From Francisellaceae bacterium (GTDB lineage Bacteria; Pseudomonadota; Gammaproteobacteria; UBA6186; Azoamicaceae): DNA of 64,000 bases. Below the pieces are notes generated by a model, which worked only from the letters and a program-made list of their open reading frames with translations, did not search any database and had not been told where the DNA came from. The DNA lies in NCBI GenBank assembly GCA_018703155.1, contig JABJGS010000079.1, positions 21,879 to 85,878 of the forward strand, written 5' to 3'. Both the position numbers and the translations under genes were made by a program. Every line of letters starts with the position of its first letter. Within the stretch, counting starts at the first letter, position 1. Positions 19,801-29,194 of this stretch are shown piece after piece.

Positions 19801-20145
19801 CAGTCTTGATGGGTTTTGAATTATATTCCATCCTAATTCTTTATCTCGTTTCAATACTTTTTTTGCTAACTTTATAGTGAGTTGTTCATATTGGTCATCA
19901 GATGAAATGTTATTTTCTGCATTCAATAACGCATTAACTATCCGTTGCTGCATTTCATGTGCAGATTTTTTTGTAAAAGTTATAGCCAAACATTCTTCTG
20001 GATAAGATCTAGCATTTGCAAGCAAAGCTAGCATACGTTGAACTAAAAGCCCAGTTTTACCAGACCCTGCAGGAGCCTGTATTATATAAGATCCATTAAT
20101 ATCCAAAGCTTGCGAACGCTCTTTAGAATCAATCAATGTTTGCAT
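16825..20145 (-). CDS. AddA/RecB-like helicase-nuclease
   Basis: A 1106-residue UvrD-type SF1A helicase with a C-terminal RecB-family nuclease. Walker A APAGSGKT is at residues 24-31; ITFTKKSAHEM (motif Ia), LVDEFQDTSRTQ (Walker B), LVGDPMQSIYRFRQAD, MTIHKAKGLEFDIVF and LLYVALTRAKSIIEL follow in order. The nuclease motif is DRIIIDDGTCWIIDYKT near the end. The frame is open to 20205, but the Met at 20145 has AGGAGG ten bases before it and begins directly before the helicase domain. It overlaps the AddB-like gene by 17 bp. The pair would resect double-strand breaks for recombination, in place of RecBCD. The pairing of a UvrD-type subunit with a separate PD-(D/E)XK partner is common in gammaproteobacteria. 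Confidence 0.87.
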   Translation of the reverse strand: MQTLIDSKERSQALDINGSYIIQAPAGSGKTGLLVQRMLALLANARSYPEECLAITFTKKSAHEMQQRIVNALLNAENNISSDDQYEQLTIKLAKKVLKRDKELGWNIIQNPSRLKIHTIDALCAKIIAKFPVTIKYGVAPSILDDADKIYEEAVANFTMDVHSTEDYKTIAKVHNYNMKQMSKMFKSILTTREQWLPLIFQEDSESNCSAEIIVEAELANISNHIKSVEGLQLLPELAYYAAQNLNLEFADLFHFDDKFIWPDSNYDSLQAWKFIANLTITSSGNTRKTVNKNQGFIKPTLKDEQGTFAYKKQAMMQVLDFVKSDTKSSFYLNKLMYLPYMNEGIAQYNLKVAIKNLLPKLVAHLQLLFKSYGAIDFTEMLISAILALGDEDNPTDLNLELDAKLNHILVDEFQDTSRTQIRLLELLISGWEYNDGRTLFLVGDPMQSIYRFRQADVGMYLRIRAQGLGRIKLKPLTLTTNFRSYATLVKWVNASMGKCFSSYDDLGTSKVKFSSSVANKIDNEICNSSIQSTLFTGTKDESIAIAERILIYKETLPSASIAILVRSRTQLPHILLALQESNISYLGINIESLYKRPWIQDFIILFRAVNHWGDDIAWFSLLRSTFCGIELPDLTILAEHRIDESIWVIIQSEDIINNLSEYGQKRIKRLCLILTKCFSYQGDMEFGNWLYKLWVELGGLQTLKSEHQLEDIKLVFNLLQQSQDNNFIYDVEYLETKISNMFADKILATDENPINIMTIHKAKGLEFDIVFIPGLNYMGRSDEKSIMRWHQERVLELDESILHVNATVQVEDNEVLRYLEYIQSEKRSNENIRLLYVALTRAKSIIELMGSVVETKPKSGTFQNMLWSYLELNSFKYIRENIELVESPKSFQLTTLSNEKITLDLMNSKEIISQSDDSLDYASKQDTSWNQDVGTMVHQMLYTISMSQQKPMFFYDKLTTTSMWSYWKNCLLAKGHDANNASKGAEIVKSALLNTIQDERGAWILSDEHDWCASEWQLTMETKSSEVIQGIVDRIIIDDGTCWIIDYKTCKNEELTAELDKYKGQLSRYVSLAQNNIKAKRYVSVLYFPLQSRLVEVSEKQLSYA

Positions 20146-22711
20146 AACAAACATCCCTCCTACACAACAATCGTAGTTCACAAATTCTGCATGTGGCCTC
20201 ACCATTTACTGGATTTATTTTGGCTTCAGCACTAGTATATTCCTTAGCAATTATTTCTAGCTTATCTTTCCATTGTTCTTTTAAGGAGTCCCAGTTACAC
20301 TCACCTTTAATTTTATTATTAAAATACTCTACTTCTTTAGCTCCTGGGTATAAGTCTTTATTGGTAACGATACCTTTAAATTCATAATGGGCGTTCTTAA
20401 AACTAGCAACCACTACCCCTACATTTTGCTCTTCTGAAATTAAAGCATATATCGGTAATTGAGGCTCTCTAATTCTATTACCAAACCAACCATGTGGATC
20501 CACTGTACCAGTTTTATAATCGATAATGGTATAGCTTCCATCTACACCTTTATCAATTCTATCTAACCTAATGTTAAATGATAAATCAGACAAATTCACT
20601 TTCTTTTTCTTTTCAATTGCAACTACAGAAAATTCAGATCTTTTCCTTTCAAAAGAAATCCAATGATTTATATTTTCAACTAATCTAGCTCTTTCAAATT
20701 CAATAAGGCTATTTAACATACTATTATTGTTTTTTTGTATGAATTCTTGTAACCATTTATCTACCGTAACTTGTACTATCTTTAGTTGTGCTTCTTTACT
20801 CAATTGCAATAGTTGTTGTTGATTTTTCAAATGCTCCCAAATATCAGCTAAAACATTATGAAGTAACTGCCCATGTTCTTTTGCACTGACACCATAATTT
20901 AAATCTTCTATCTTATTACACAACAGCCGATGTCGCGCATACCCCCTAAATGAACACCATGCTTGATCTTGTAATATTTGTACCCCCTGCCTAATATTTT
21001 TAGTTGCAAGTCTAATACCTTTATCATCAGTATATTTTTGGACTTCTACAGTTATAATATCCGTGCAAATCTTAACAAGATTTAGTTCATTAACGGTCAT
21101 CTTGTTAATGTCAGTTATTAGTTTACTACCTCTAACTTCCAACTCCTTGATGGTCCGTGCATATGAAAATATAGCTTCTTTTTTTGGTGTTTGTTTAAAC
21201 GAGTCAGTGATTTGTAGTGCTACACTATATTCACGAATGCTTGTAGATCTAGGTAAATTATATTTTTTTTGTATTATGCTAGGAATGAATGGATTAGGAT
21301 CAGGTTCTTGTGGCCAAACTCCCTCGCTCATACCAGTTACCCATATTCGATCAAAAGGCACTCCAGATGCTTCTAAAAGCCCCAAAACATGAACTTTTGC
21401 ATTATCAGTTTCTGGTAAGAAAGGAATATTAGCCACTACATATTTTAATTTTTCAATCGCCGCATCTAAACTAGATAGTCCTATAATTTGGTTAAGACTC
21501 TTATACTCTATTAGTGCCAAGTTCCAACATGCAAGAATATCTGCATTCTTTTTTGAATTTTTAACTCCATCAGGCCAACCTAAATCTACTAGTACAGTTT
21601 TAAAAATTTCCACCCACTCAATTACTGAATGTTTTTCCCCAAAAAATCTATTTTTGGTCAACACTAGATGTAAGCTTTGTAGCCACCCCTCATCTTCTTT
21701 TTGTAAATAATCATCAATATAATCAATTAAGGTTTGTTTTTTTATGACACCTTGACAAAAACCTCTCAATTCTTTTTCAAATTTGGCTTTGCTAGCTTTA
21801 GTAGAGTACGCATCTTTAATATTGTGACAATGACGAAGCCAATAACTTAAGTCTGAAAATGCAATAGTGTCTAAAATAAGTTGAATTGAACTTAAAGCAT
21901 CCTTAACCAATGGGTAACTTGATAAAGATTGTGGTGCTGATATATTTATTTTTTCAGCAGCAAAATATTTATGCATAATGTTTGCTACTTCTCTCCTATA
22001 GGTGGCTAGATCTGGAACAACCACTGCAATCGAGTCATCACTATTATCACTATGATACTTAGCCCAACGGGCGGCATGATCCCACTCATTCTCTTGAGTA
22101 TTAAGTTCTAGATGCCAGTTATTTATCTCATGTGTTGCATACAATTGTTGATTACAAATTCCACTTTTTGCAAAGCTATCTATTAACATCTGCAGTAATG
22201 GAGCAATCTCATTAAAACCAAATAAAATTATTTCATTAAACCAAAAAATATTATTATCGAATATTGCCAAGCTGGATGATTCAATAATATCTTCTTCATC
22301 TATAAGTTCGAGCTTTTCCAAGGCACTTATATAATCTTCATACCAATCTATAAACACCTCAGTGTCATTGTTCATATACGAAGAAAATTCAGTTACAGGT
22401 ATACGCCATGACTTTATGAACTTGATCGCTTGTAATACTTTATCCGCGGTGCTTGAAGATTTAAGTAACCCACTATTGTGAATAGAGTTTTCTATTATTT
22501 TTTGAATAAGAATATGTTGCTGTGTGCTTGAAATAAACATCTTTGGTATTAGACTAGAACCAATATGTTGATAGTATATCTCTTTAACAAAATCATTTAT
22601 GGGTTGCACTTGGTAGCGTTCTTTTCTTTGGGCTAAATTATCAGAAATGAAACCTGCCAGTCTTCGATTTGGGGTAATAATGATTTTTCCATCTAGAGAA
22701 CAACTTAACAT
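20129..22711 (-). CDS. AddB-like PD-(D/E)XK nuclease subunit
   Basis: This 860-residue protein begins with a degenerate helicase-like part (KIIITPNRRLAGFISDNLA). It ends with a RecB-type nuclease whose catalytic motif is IRLDRIDKGVDGSYTIIDYKTG, followed by the QLPIYALIS helix. A Cys pattern CRICELRLLC at the C-terminus, with an earlier Cys in QAWCSFRGYARHRL, fits the four-Cys iron-sulfur staple of AddB nucleases. It corresponds to the gammaproteobacterial 'probable DNA repair protein' partner of the AddA-like helicase. Its ATG overlaps nothing but abuts the stop of the upstream antiporter gene (TAA then ATG), so nhaP-like, addB-like and addA-like genes form one transcript. Confidence 0.85.
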   Translation of the reverse strand: MLSCSLDGKIIITPNRRLAGFISDNLAQRKERYQVQPINDFVKEIYYQHIGSSLIPKMFISSTQQHILIQKIIENSIHNSGLLKSSSTADKVLQAIKFIKSWRIPVTEFSSYMNNDTEVFIDWYEDYISALEKLELIDEEDIIESSSLAIFDNNIFWFNEIILFGFNEIAPLLQMLIDSFAKSGICNQQLYATHEINNWHLELNTQENEWDHAARWAKYHSDNSDDSIAVVVPDLATYRREVANIMHKYFAAEKINISAPQSLSSYPLVKDALSSIQLILDTIAFSDLSYWLRHCHNIKDAYSTKASKAKFEKELRGFCQGVIKKQTLIDYIDDYLQKEDEGWLQSLHLVLTKNRFFGEKHSVIEWVEIFKTVLVDLGWPDGVKNSKKNADILACWNLALIEYKSLNQIIGLSSLDAAIEKLKYVVANIPFLPETDNAKVHVLGLLEASGVPFDRIWVTGMSEGVWPQEPDPNPFIPSIIQKKYNLPRSTSIREYSVALQITDSFKQTPKKEAIFSYARTIKELEVRGSKLITDINKMTVNELNLVKICTDIITVEVQKYTDDKGIRLATKNIRQGVQILQDQAWCSFRGYARHRLLCNKIEDLNYGVSAKEHGQLLHNVLADIWEHLKNQQQLLQLSKEAQLKIVQVTVDKWLQEFIQKNNNSMLNSLIEFERARLVENINHWISFERKRSEFSVVAIEKKKKVNLSDLSFNIRLDRIDKGVDGSYTIIDYKTGTVDPHGWFGNRIREPQLPIYALISEEQNVGVVVASFKNAHYEFKGIVTNKDLYPGAKEVEYFNNKIKGECNWDSLKEQWKDKLEIIAKEYTSAEAKINPVNGEATCRICELRLLCRRDVCYANID

Positions 22712-24013
22712 TTACCGCTCACGAACCATATTATCATTTGGTAACTTTTCTTTCTCGTTCTTATAATTATAGCTATCACTTTCCATTTTAGCTTTGATCA
22801 ACGGTGAAATTGTTAACCCTTGAACCATTATTGAGAATAAGACTACAGCATATGTTACTGAGACCATGAAATTATGGTACTCACCCTGTATACTAAGAGC
22901 GAGGGCAATAGAAATCCCTCCACGTAAGCCACCCCAGGTCATAATGATTAAAATAGCACTATCAAAACGCCTATTTTGATTTAAGAACGATACAGGCAAA
23001 GAGATACTTATCCACCTTGCTGCCAAGGCTATAATAATTGCGGCAATAGATGCCATTGAGGTCTCAAAATCAAAGCTTATACTAATAAACTCAAGGCCAA
23101 TTAATACAAATAATATAGCATTCATGACCCCATCTATTAACTCCCAAAAACTATCTATTCTGACTACAGTTTCTTTAGTCATTTTACCTTTATTCATTGA
23201 AGAACCAATAATAAGACCAGCTCCAGCCATTGCTATAGGCCCTGACACATGCAAAACGGAATGAGCCAAAGTGTAACCACCAGTAACAACTGCTAATGTT
23301 AAAATAACACCAACATCATAGTCATCAATGGTTTTTAACAAATATGAAGTTAACAGACCCAAAACAACGCCCAATAACCCTCCACCAATTCCTTGCTTTA
23401 CAAAGCATAAAAATATATTAGTGGGACTAATTTGCTGTTGCGCACCTGTGGCAATATTTAGAGCAATTACAAATAATACAATTCCCATCCCATCGTTAAA
23501 TAATGCCTCTCCTGCAATTTTAATTTCTAAAGGTTTTGGTACTTTCAAGTGCTTCAAAATTCCAATTACTGCGATTGGGTCCGTAGGTGAAATCAAAGCA
23601 CCAAAAACAAAGCAATATGACATCGGTATACCGATATTAAACATTGTGGTCACACCATGCATTGCGTAACCAACAAGGATTGTTGAAACTATTACACTTA
23701 CTGTAGCCAATAAAATAACTAGCAATTTATATCTTGATAATTCTAAGCCATTTATATGCAGTGCCCCAGCAAAAAGCAAAAAACTTAGCATCCCTTCAAG
23801 AAAAGTTTCATCAAAACTTATACTATCAATAAAATCTTGAGCGATATCGTTTAATTCAAAGCCAATCTTACCGCTAATTGTGACAAACAATGAGAGAATT
23901 AGTGAAACCAGGGTTACTCCAACGGATGTTGGTAACTTAATAAATTTAGCATTAATGTAACTTGCTATTGCTGTAAGAGAAACTAATGATGCAACAATTT
24001 CATATCCTGTCAT
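22712..24013 (-). CDS. Na+(K+)/H+ antiporter, CPA1 family
   Basis: A 433-residue antiporter with about 12 helices. The family motifs FVFGALISPTDPIAVIGILK (ion-site region) and AGEALFNDGMGIVLF (the ND pair of CPA1 antiporters) are intact, as is TWGGLRGGISIALAL. It would exchange Na+ or K+ for protons at the inner membrane. GAAGGGG lies seven bases before the ATG. It is the first gene of the operon with the recombination nucleases, a linkage with no obvious functional logic. A second, unrelated antiporter (NhaD) is at 29195. Confidence 0.87.
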   Translation of the reverse strand: MTGYEIVASLVSLTAIASYINAKFIKLPTSVGVTLVSLILSLFVTISGKIGFELNDIAQDFIDSISFDETFLEGMLSFLLFAGALHINGLELSRYKLLVILLATVSVIVSTILVGYAMHGVTTMFNIGIPMSYCFVFGALISPTDPIAVIGILKHLKVPKPLEIKIAGEALFNDGMGIVLFVIALNIATGAQQQISPTNIFLCFVKQGIGGGLLGVVLGLLTSYLLKTIDDYDVGVILTLAVVTGGYTLAHSVLHVSGPIAMAGAGLIIGSSMNKGKMTKETVVRIDSFWELIDGVMNAILFVLIGLEFISISFDFETSMASIAAIIIALAARWISISLPVSFLNQNRRFDSAILIIMTWGGLRGGISIALALSIQGEYHNFMVSVTYAVVLFSIMVQGLTISPLIKAKMESDSYNYKNEKEKLPNDNMVRER

Positions 24014-24119
24014 CTATTCCCCTTCATTGTTACAAATCTACGAGCTTGTTTATGCTATCATAAACTCATCCATATAACATTTAACATTTTTTCTAACTTA
24101 ATAGCAGATAAGGAACATT

Positions 24120-24914
24120 ATGCTATCTAATAACTTTGATTGTTGCTCTATTTTACAGCCACAACCAAATTTCAAGCTTATTGGCCATCGTGGTTTTTCC
24201 GGTCTACGCCCAGAAAATACTATGGCTAGTTTTAAGCATGCTCAAGAGATAGGATTGAATTGGATTGAGTTAGATGCCAGATTAACAAAATGTGATAATT
24301 GGGTTATCTTTCATGATGACACTCTTGAAAGGTTCACTGGTAGCCAAGATTCTATCGAAGATTCAACACTTTCGGATCTGATTAAACTTGATTTTGGTAG
24401 TTGGTTTGACACAAAGTACAAAAATGAAAAAATTGTAATGCTGCGAGAAATCCTCTCTTTTGCTGCGCAAAATAATATTTTCATTAACCTTGAAATCAAA
24501 CCATCGAATAAAATTAAAACCTCTAGATACGCACAAAAACTTATGCGATTTCTGGCCAATACTATTGCTAACAATCAGCCATATCCTCTAGTTTCCAGCT
24601 TTGATACAGCTCTTTTGGTGGAACTACGCAAACTATCAGAAAACTTACGACTTGGATATTTAATTGAAGAATTTGATAATGAAGTTTGGACAAATATTAA
24701 TAAATATCATTTTTCAACTTTAAACTCTGATACAGATACTACAGAGCATGAGCATATTCAAAAAGCTAAAAGAATGAATATTCCATCCCTTGTTTATGTA
24801 GTAAATGATTTTGAGAGAGCTAAAGAATTATTTAACTATGGTGCTTGCGGTATATTTACTGATAGAGCTGACCTAATAATAGAAGGCCTGAAATCTCAAT
24901 CTCCAGAATCGTAA
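24120..24914 (+). CDS. Glycerophosphodiester phosphodiesterase
   Basis: A 264-residue GDPD-family enzyme (cytosolic UgpQ type; no signal peptide). Catalytic and metal residues are visible: HRG at 23-25, EN at 32-33, ELD at 50-52 and HD at 65-66. The barrel ends with the family motif VNDFERAKELFNYGACGIFTD. It hydrolyses glycerophosphodiesters to glycerol-3-phosphate and an alcohol, a way to use phospholipid head groups from a host membrane. It is transcribed alone. Confidence 0.9.
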   Translation: MLSNNFDCCSILQPQPNFKLIGHRGFSGLRPENTMASFKHAQEIGLNWIELDARLTKCDNWVIFHDDTLERFTGSQDSIEDSTLSDLIKLDFGSWFDTKYKNEKIVMLREILSFAAQNNIFINLEIKPSNKIKTSRYAQKLMRFLANTIANNQPYPLVSSFDTALLVELRKLSENLRLGYLIEEFDNEVWTNINKYHFSTLNSDTDTTEHEHIQKAKRMNIPSLVYVVNDFERAKELFNYGACGIFTDRADLIIEGLKSQSPES

Positions 24915-25098
24915 TTTATATGATGGATACCTTCCTAATTTTTATTGTGTTTATTAATAGTTAAACCTAGCAATGAGATTAGTTGCCAAACCAACTGATT
25001 ATAATTTTAAACCCATTTTTATAAAGAGAATTGAAAGTTAGTAATTGCTAGACTAACCTTAAATCAAGACAGTGTTTTTTAACATAGGTTATTAGCAG

Positions 25099-26136
25099 AT
25101 GCTAAATGTTAAAGATTTAGAAATTCCTTATTATGTTCCAGGCTCATCACAGACAAATTACTTAAAGAATTTAAGTTTTGAGCTCAATCCCAATGAAGTT
25201 TTGGGTATCGTTTCACGCAACCAAGTTAGTAAGCCAGCCCTTCTTGCTTGCCTGCTTCAAAACCAAAAACCATTATCAGGCTCTATTTCCATAGGAAAGC
25301 AAAATTTAAACCTGCTAAGTGGTAAACCGTTGCGGCAAGCAAGATCTTTAATAGGTTATGTTTCTTGCGAAAACGACTTGCTTAGTGGACGTTCCGTCCT
25401 TGAAAATCTAGAATTACCTCTTCGATTTCGAGGACTCAAGCGTAGTGAGATTTCACATTTAACTACGCCACTAGTAGAGTACTTCGATTTACATGAAATT
25501 TTGCGTAAACGGCCAAGAAATTTAAACAACTATGAAATAACTAAAGTTAAGATTGCTAGAGCCCTTGTTAATAAACCCAAAGTTCTTATTATGGATGACA
25601 TAACAAGTAACCTTGACATCAAAGGCACTCAAAATATTATTAGTAAGTTACGCCACATGCGCAGGAACTACGACAAAGCTATTGTTATGTTCACTCAAGA
25701 TATTGATGCCATTAAATCCATTTGTGATGAAGTATCAGTTTTACACAATGACCAAATAATGAGCGAAGGCAATACAGCTCAATTTATTGTTAATCCCAAG
25801 CACATTTGTAGTCAGGATATAATTAAAAGCTTTGCTAGAGCAGAACTACCATGGGCAATTCGTAAACGACTTAAGAGCCAATCTGCAAATGGTCTTAATG
25901 CTATAGTTAGAACCGCATTTATCGACGCAATTGCTCCTGAAACAATTTTATCACATATAATTGATAACTTTGGTATCAAGATTAACATAATAAATTCTTA
26001 TTCAGAGCTAATTCAAAACTATGGTTGTCACGTTTCATACATAGAATTAATTGGTAATGAACAGCAAATTGAATTATCAATCGACCATTTAACTCAAAAT
26101 CGTCTTTACACAGAGGTGCTAGGATATGTTACATGA
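25099..26136 (+). CDS. MetN-like ABC protein with degenerate ATPase motifs
   Basis: Length (345), the C-terminal NIL-type domain (about residues 265-345) and the overlap with a MetI-like permease identify a methionine-importer-type ABC subunit. The nucleotide-binding motifs are eroded. The Walker A region reads GIVSRNQVSKPAL (36-48): its three structural glycines are Ser39, Gln42 and Ser44, and the Ser/Thr after Lys45 is Pro. The LSGGQ signature is LNNYEI. Walker B is VLIMDD, with Asp in place of the catalytic Glu. The switch His is Gln (MFTQD). The D-loop SNLD is kept. ATP hydrolysis is therefore very doubtful, yet the frame is intact over more than 1 kb. Confidence 0.78.
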   Translation: MLNVKDLEIPYYVPGSSQTNYLKNLSFELNPNEVLGIVSRNQVSKPALLACLLQNQKPLSGSISIGKQNLNLLSGKPLRQARSLIGYVSCENDLLSGRSVLENLELPLRFRGLKRSEISHLTTPLVEYFDLHEILRKRPRNLNNYEITKVKIARALVNKPKVLIMDDITSNLDIKGTQNIISKLRHMRRNYDKAIVMFTQDIDAIKSICDEVSVLHNDQIMSEGNTAQFIVNPKHICSQDIIKSFARAELPWAIRKRLKSQSANGLNAIVRTAFIDAIAPETILSHIIDNFGIKINIINSYSELIQNYGCHVSYIELIGNEQQIELSIDHLTQNRLYTEVLGYVT

Positions 26137-26755
26137 CATTGCAAACGCGTTACTTGAAACTATATACACAGTACTAATTGCAAGCATCCCTGTTACTATA
26201 CTTGGTCTTTTAATAAGTGTCGCTCATGTTAGTTTCAAACATCAGGACTTATATCAAAATAATGTTGCTGCAAAGTTATTAGATATGATAGTTAACACAT
26301 CATTTAAACTGCCATATTTTGTTCTTATAATTGCATTTATTCCTTTTGGCAAAATGATGGCAAATATATTCCAAAGTAATATTGCCGCCATTATCCCTAT
26401 AGTATTAGCAACTTTACCGGTATTCATTCATCACACATCAAAGTCTTTGCAAAACACACCTGATGCCTTACTAAGCATGGCTATTACAAATGGAGCTTCA
26501 AAAGTACAATTAATCCGTAATATTATCCTCCAAGAAGCTAAATATGACATCATCAAAGCTTATGGAACAACTTTGATAGCAATTGTGAGTTGTTCTACTA
26601 TAGCTGGTATCGTTGGTGTTCAAGGACTTGGTAAACTTTTAGTTGAAAAAGGCTATAGAAATTTTGAAGCCAGTTATGTAATTGGAATTATTATAGCTCT
26701 AGCATTATTAAACCAAGTAATCAGCTCTGCAACCAATGAATTAAGCAAAAAATAA
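26126..26755 (+). CDS. MetI-like ABC permease
   Basis: This 209-residue membrane protein has five hydrophobic helices and the cytoplasmic coupling region of ABC importers (AITNGASKVQLIRNIILQEA), where the usual EAA start is replaced by AIT. The following STIAGIVGVQGLGKL matches the MetI core. It overlaps the ATPase gene by 11 bp. No lipoprotein (MetQ) gene follows, so no complete methionine importer is encoded here. It may work with a distant partner, or be a relic. Confidence 0.8.
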   Translation: MLHDIANALLETIYTVLIASIPVTILGLLISVAHVSFKHQDLYQNNVAAKLLDMIVNTSFKLPYFVLIIAFIPFGKMMANIFQSNIAAIIPIVLATLPVFIHHTSKSLQNTPDALLSMAITNGASKVQLIRNIILQEAKYDIIKAYGTTLIAIVSCSTIAGIVGVQGLGKLLVEKGYRNFEASYVIGIIIALALLNQVISSATNELSKK

Positions 26756-26934
26756 CTTAGCTTTACAAATAATTATTATAAAAGGCTTTAATATTAATTA
26801 AAAACACTAGCATTTAATATAAAAGAATGCTGAGATCTTCAACTCTATTACTCACAAATTGTACAACATTTGTAATTATATCTTTTTTAAGGTTTCATAC
26901 AGTAAATGGTTCTTCGAAAATAAGGAATGTTAAG

Positions 26935-27684
26935 ATGGGACTTTATGAGCTGGCTGCTGGGTTTATAAGCCAAATGTCAATTGCAAGCCTTAACTTAGGG
27001 GCAGATGAAAAATTCAATGATTCCAATCAACAATTAGATAATATTAATCATCATGTAGAAAATTTAAATACTGAGTTTGTAAAATTGCAAGAGGAAGCTG
27101 ATATTTTAACAGCCAATGATTTCAAAGAATTAATAACTAATGCTAAAAAATCTTTCACCGATTTATATAGTACAATTTCTCAGATGGACGAGTTATTCGA
27201 AGGAATAAGAGAATATTCCATTAAAATCAGTGAGCATACTGAGAATAATACAAAGACCTGTAATGAGTATATGGCAGCATTAAATATACGTTATGTTAAA
27301 TTTCAAGAGTTAAGAGTTTCATGTCATAACAATTATGCTACGGCCAAAAGAAGTGTTGCTAGAATTAGTGAGCCTTTGAAAATAGCTCAAAAACAAAAAA
27401 ATCTCTCTGATGAACAGTTACGTGAAACACAAGATCGAGCAGCTCAAGAATTACGTGACCAAGAAGCTCGTACAGCTCAAGAATTACGCAAACAGGAAGA
27501 ACGGTCAGCACAGGAAATGCGTGAAAAAGAAAGGCTCGCCAAGATTGAAGAGGAAGAATTTATTCGAGAATACGATATTATTGGCAATGAAAGTGATGAA
27601 TTCGATATAAAAGAAGATGGCCTCTCTAAACCTAAAAAAGAAGACCCAACATCCACACCTAAGGTTTCCAACTGGCTTTGGTAA
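26935..27684 (+). CDS. Coiled-coil protein of unknown function
   Basis: I do not recognise this protein. The frame is open from 26827, but the Met at 26935 (MGLYELAAGF) has AAGGA nine bases upstream and gives 249 residues; I prefer that start. The first ~25 residues are mildly hydrophobic, then heptad-rich helices follow. Around residues 158-205 a charged repeat occurs three times (AAQELRDQEAR, TAQELRKQEER, SAQEMREKER). The C-terminus is acidic and then Pro/Lys-rich. No enzymatic motif is seen. It sits between transporters on the same strand, with a 70-180 bp gap on each side. A secreted coiled-coil effector is possible but unproven. Confidence 0.55.
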   Translation: MGLYELAAGFISQMSIASLNLGADEKFNDSNQQLDNINHHVENLNTEFVKLQEEADILTANDFKELITNAKKSFTDLYSTISQMDELFEGIREYSIKISEHTENNTKTCNEYMAALNIRYVKFQELRVSCHNNYATAKRSVARISEPLKIAQKQKNLSDEQLRETQDRAAQELRDQEARTAQELRKQEERSAQEMREKERLAKIEEEEFIREYDIIGNESDEFDIKEDGLSKPKKEDPTSTPKVSNWLW

Positions 27685-27914
27685 AGCTACTTATAGTTAT
27701 AACCAATTAAATATCACTTGGCTCTACTATTATCATATCTAATGAGAGTCTACATTACGTCTGGTTAACCATTAAATTTTGACATTCACGATTAAAATCC
27801 ATTATTACAGCAAAAAAAATCACATACTTGCAGTTTATCTTAGATATATCATCGAAATTTGCATAATATATAGTTAATAGTTAGAATCTCAAAACATGCC
27901 TACCCGGAACACTT

Positions 27915-29123
27915 ATGCGCTGGCTTTTTTGGTCTATAGCAAGTTTTTTCTACTTATATGAATTTATCCATAGAGTATTTCCTGGAATTGTAGTTCCTGA
28001 ACTTATGGCTGACTTTAGAATAAGCTCTGCTCTTATTGGTCTAATCTCTGCTGCCTATTATTACTCCTATGCATTGTGCCAAATTCCTGTAGGTTTAATT
28101 CTAGATAGATTTGGTCCAAGACGCTCTTTAACTATTGCAGCACTTTTAGTTGCAAGTGGAAGTTTATTATTTTCTCATACAGATAATCTATCTATGGCTA
28201 TATTCAGCCGCATAATTATTGGTATTGGATCTTCATTTTCTTTTGTTGGTTGCCTAAAAATAGCTACTGACTGGTTCCCATCAAGTAAACTAGGACTATT
28301 GGTAGGGCTAACTAATTTATTAGGAGTTACAGGAGCAATATTTGGTGGCAAACCTTTAGCTCATATTGTTGATGCCTTTGGCTGGCGTATAGTAATGTAC
28401 ACTTACAGTATTGTTGGTGTTGTTTGCTCGATCCTAATTTATTCTATAGTCCGTGATAAAAAGGGGTGTGATCTAAAAGTATGTCGCTCAAGTATAACTG
28501 AAGGCCTCTTCCTTACTGCTAAAAACCCATATATATGGTTATTCTCCTTTATTGCCGCGCTACTAGTCGTCCCGATTGCAACCTACTCTGAACTTTGGGG
28601 AACAACTTACCTTATGAATGAATTAGAGCTAGATAAACCACAGGCAGCAGCGATTACTACCATAACTTTCCTTGGCGTTGCCATTGGAGGACCTTTGATT
28701 GGTTGGGCATCAGATTACTGCAAATCTAAAGTAACCCCCATGCTATTTGGCAATATTGGAGCAATGTGTTGCTTATTAGCCATTCTATTTGGGCATATTG
28801 AAAACATGAATATACTTATGCTTACTCATATCTGTCTTGGTTTCTTCACTAGCTCAATGCTAGTCTGTTTTACAATTAACGCTCAGAAAGTCCCAGCACA
28901 CTGTAGAGCTACAGCTATTGGTTTCACTAACATGATGGTTATGTCCTTTAGTACTTTCTTTCAAATAATTTGCGGCCAAATCATGGATCACTCACCTGCG
29001 GAAATTGAGTTTTTCGGCAACAAGCTAAGCAACTATCAGTTTGCCATGCTGCCTATTCTTGTTTGCTCTGTTATCTCACTAATAACTCTTTTAAATTTGT
29101 ACAAATTCCATAGAGAAGTTTAG
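27915..29123 (+). CDS. MFS transporter (Pht-like), second copy
   Basis: A 402-residue, ~12-helix carrier. It begins almost directly with a membrane helix (SFFYLYEFIHRVFPGIVVPEL) and has the MFS loop LILDRFGPRRSL. DWFPSSKLGLLVGLTNLLG matches the corresponding stretch in the carrier at 9499-10716 (SWFPQRQFILLSGLTNFLG), so the two are paralogues. The likely cargo is an amino acid or nucleoside by family resemblance to Legionella Pht proteins. NhaD follows on the same strand after 71 bp. Confidence 0.83.
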   Translation: MRWLFWSIASFFYLYEFIHRVFPGIVVPELMADFRISSALIGLISAAYYYSYALCQIPVGLILDRFGPRRSLTIAALLVASGSLLFSHTDNLSMAIFSRIIIGIGSSFSFVGCLKIATDWFPSSKLGLLVGLTNLLGVTGAIFGGKPLAHIVDAFGWRIVMYTYSIVGVVCSILIYSIVRDKKGCDLKVCRSSITEGLFLTAKNPYIWLFSFIAALLVVPIATYSELWGTTYLMNELELDKPQAAAITTITFLGVAIGGPLIGWASDYCKSKVTPMLFGNIGAMCCLLAILFGHIENMNILMLTHICLGFFTSSMLVCFTINAQKVPAHCRATAIGFTNMMVMSFSTFFQIICGQIMDHSPAEIEFFGNKLSNYQFAMLPILVCSVISLITLLNLYKFHREV

Positions 29124-29194
29124 CTACAGATAAACTTGGAAAATTCCATAACTAAAAGTATAATTATACCAACTGTAATTCTTAGGGGATAAAT

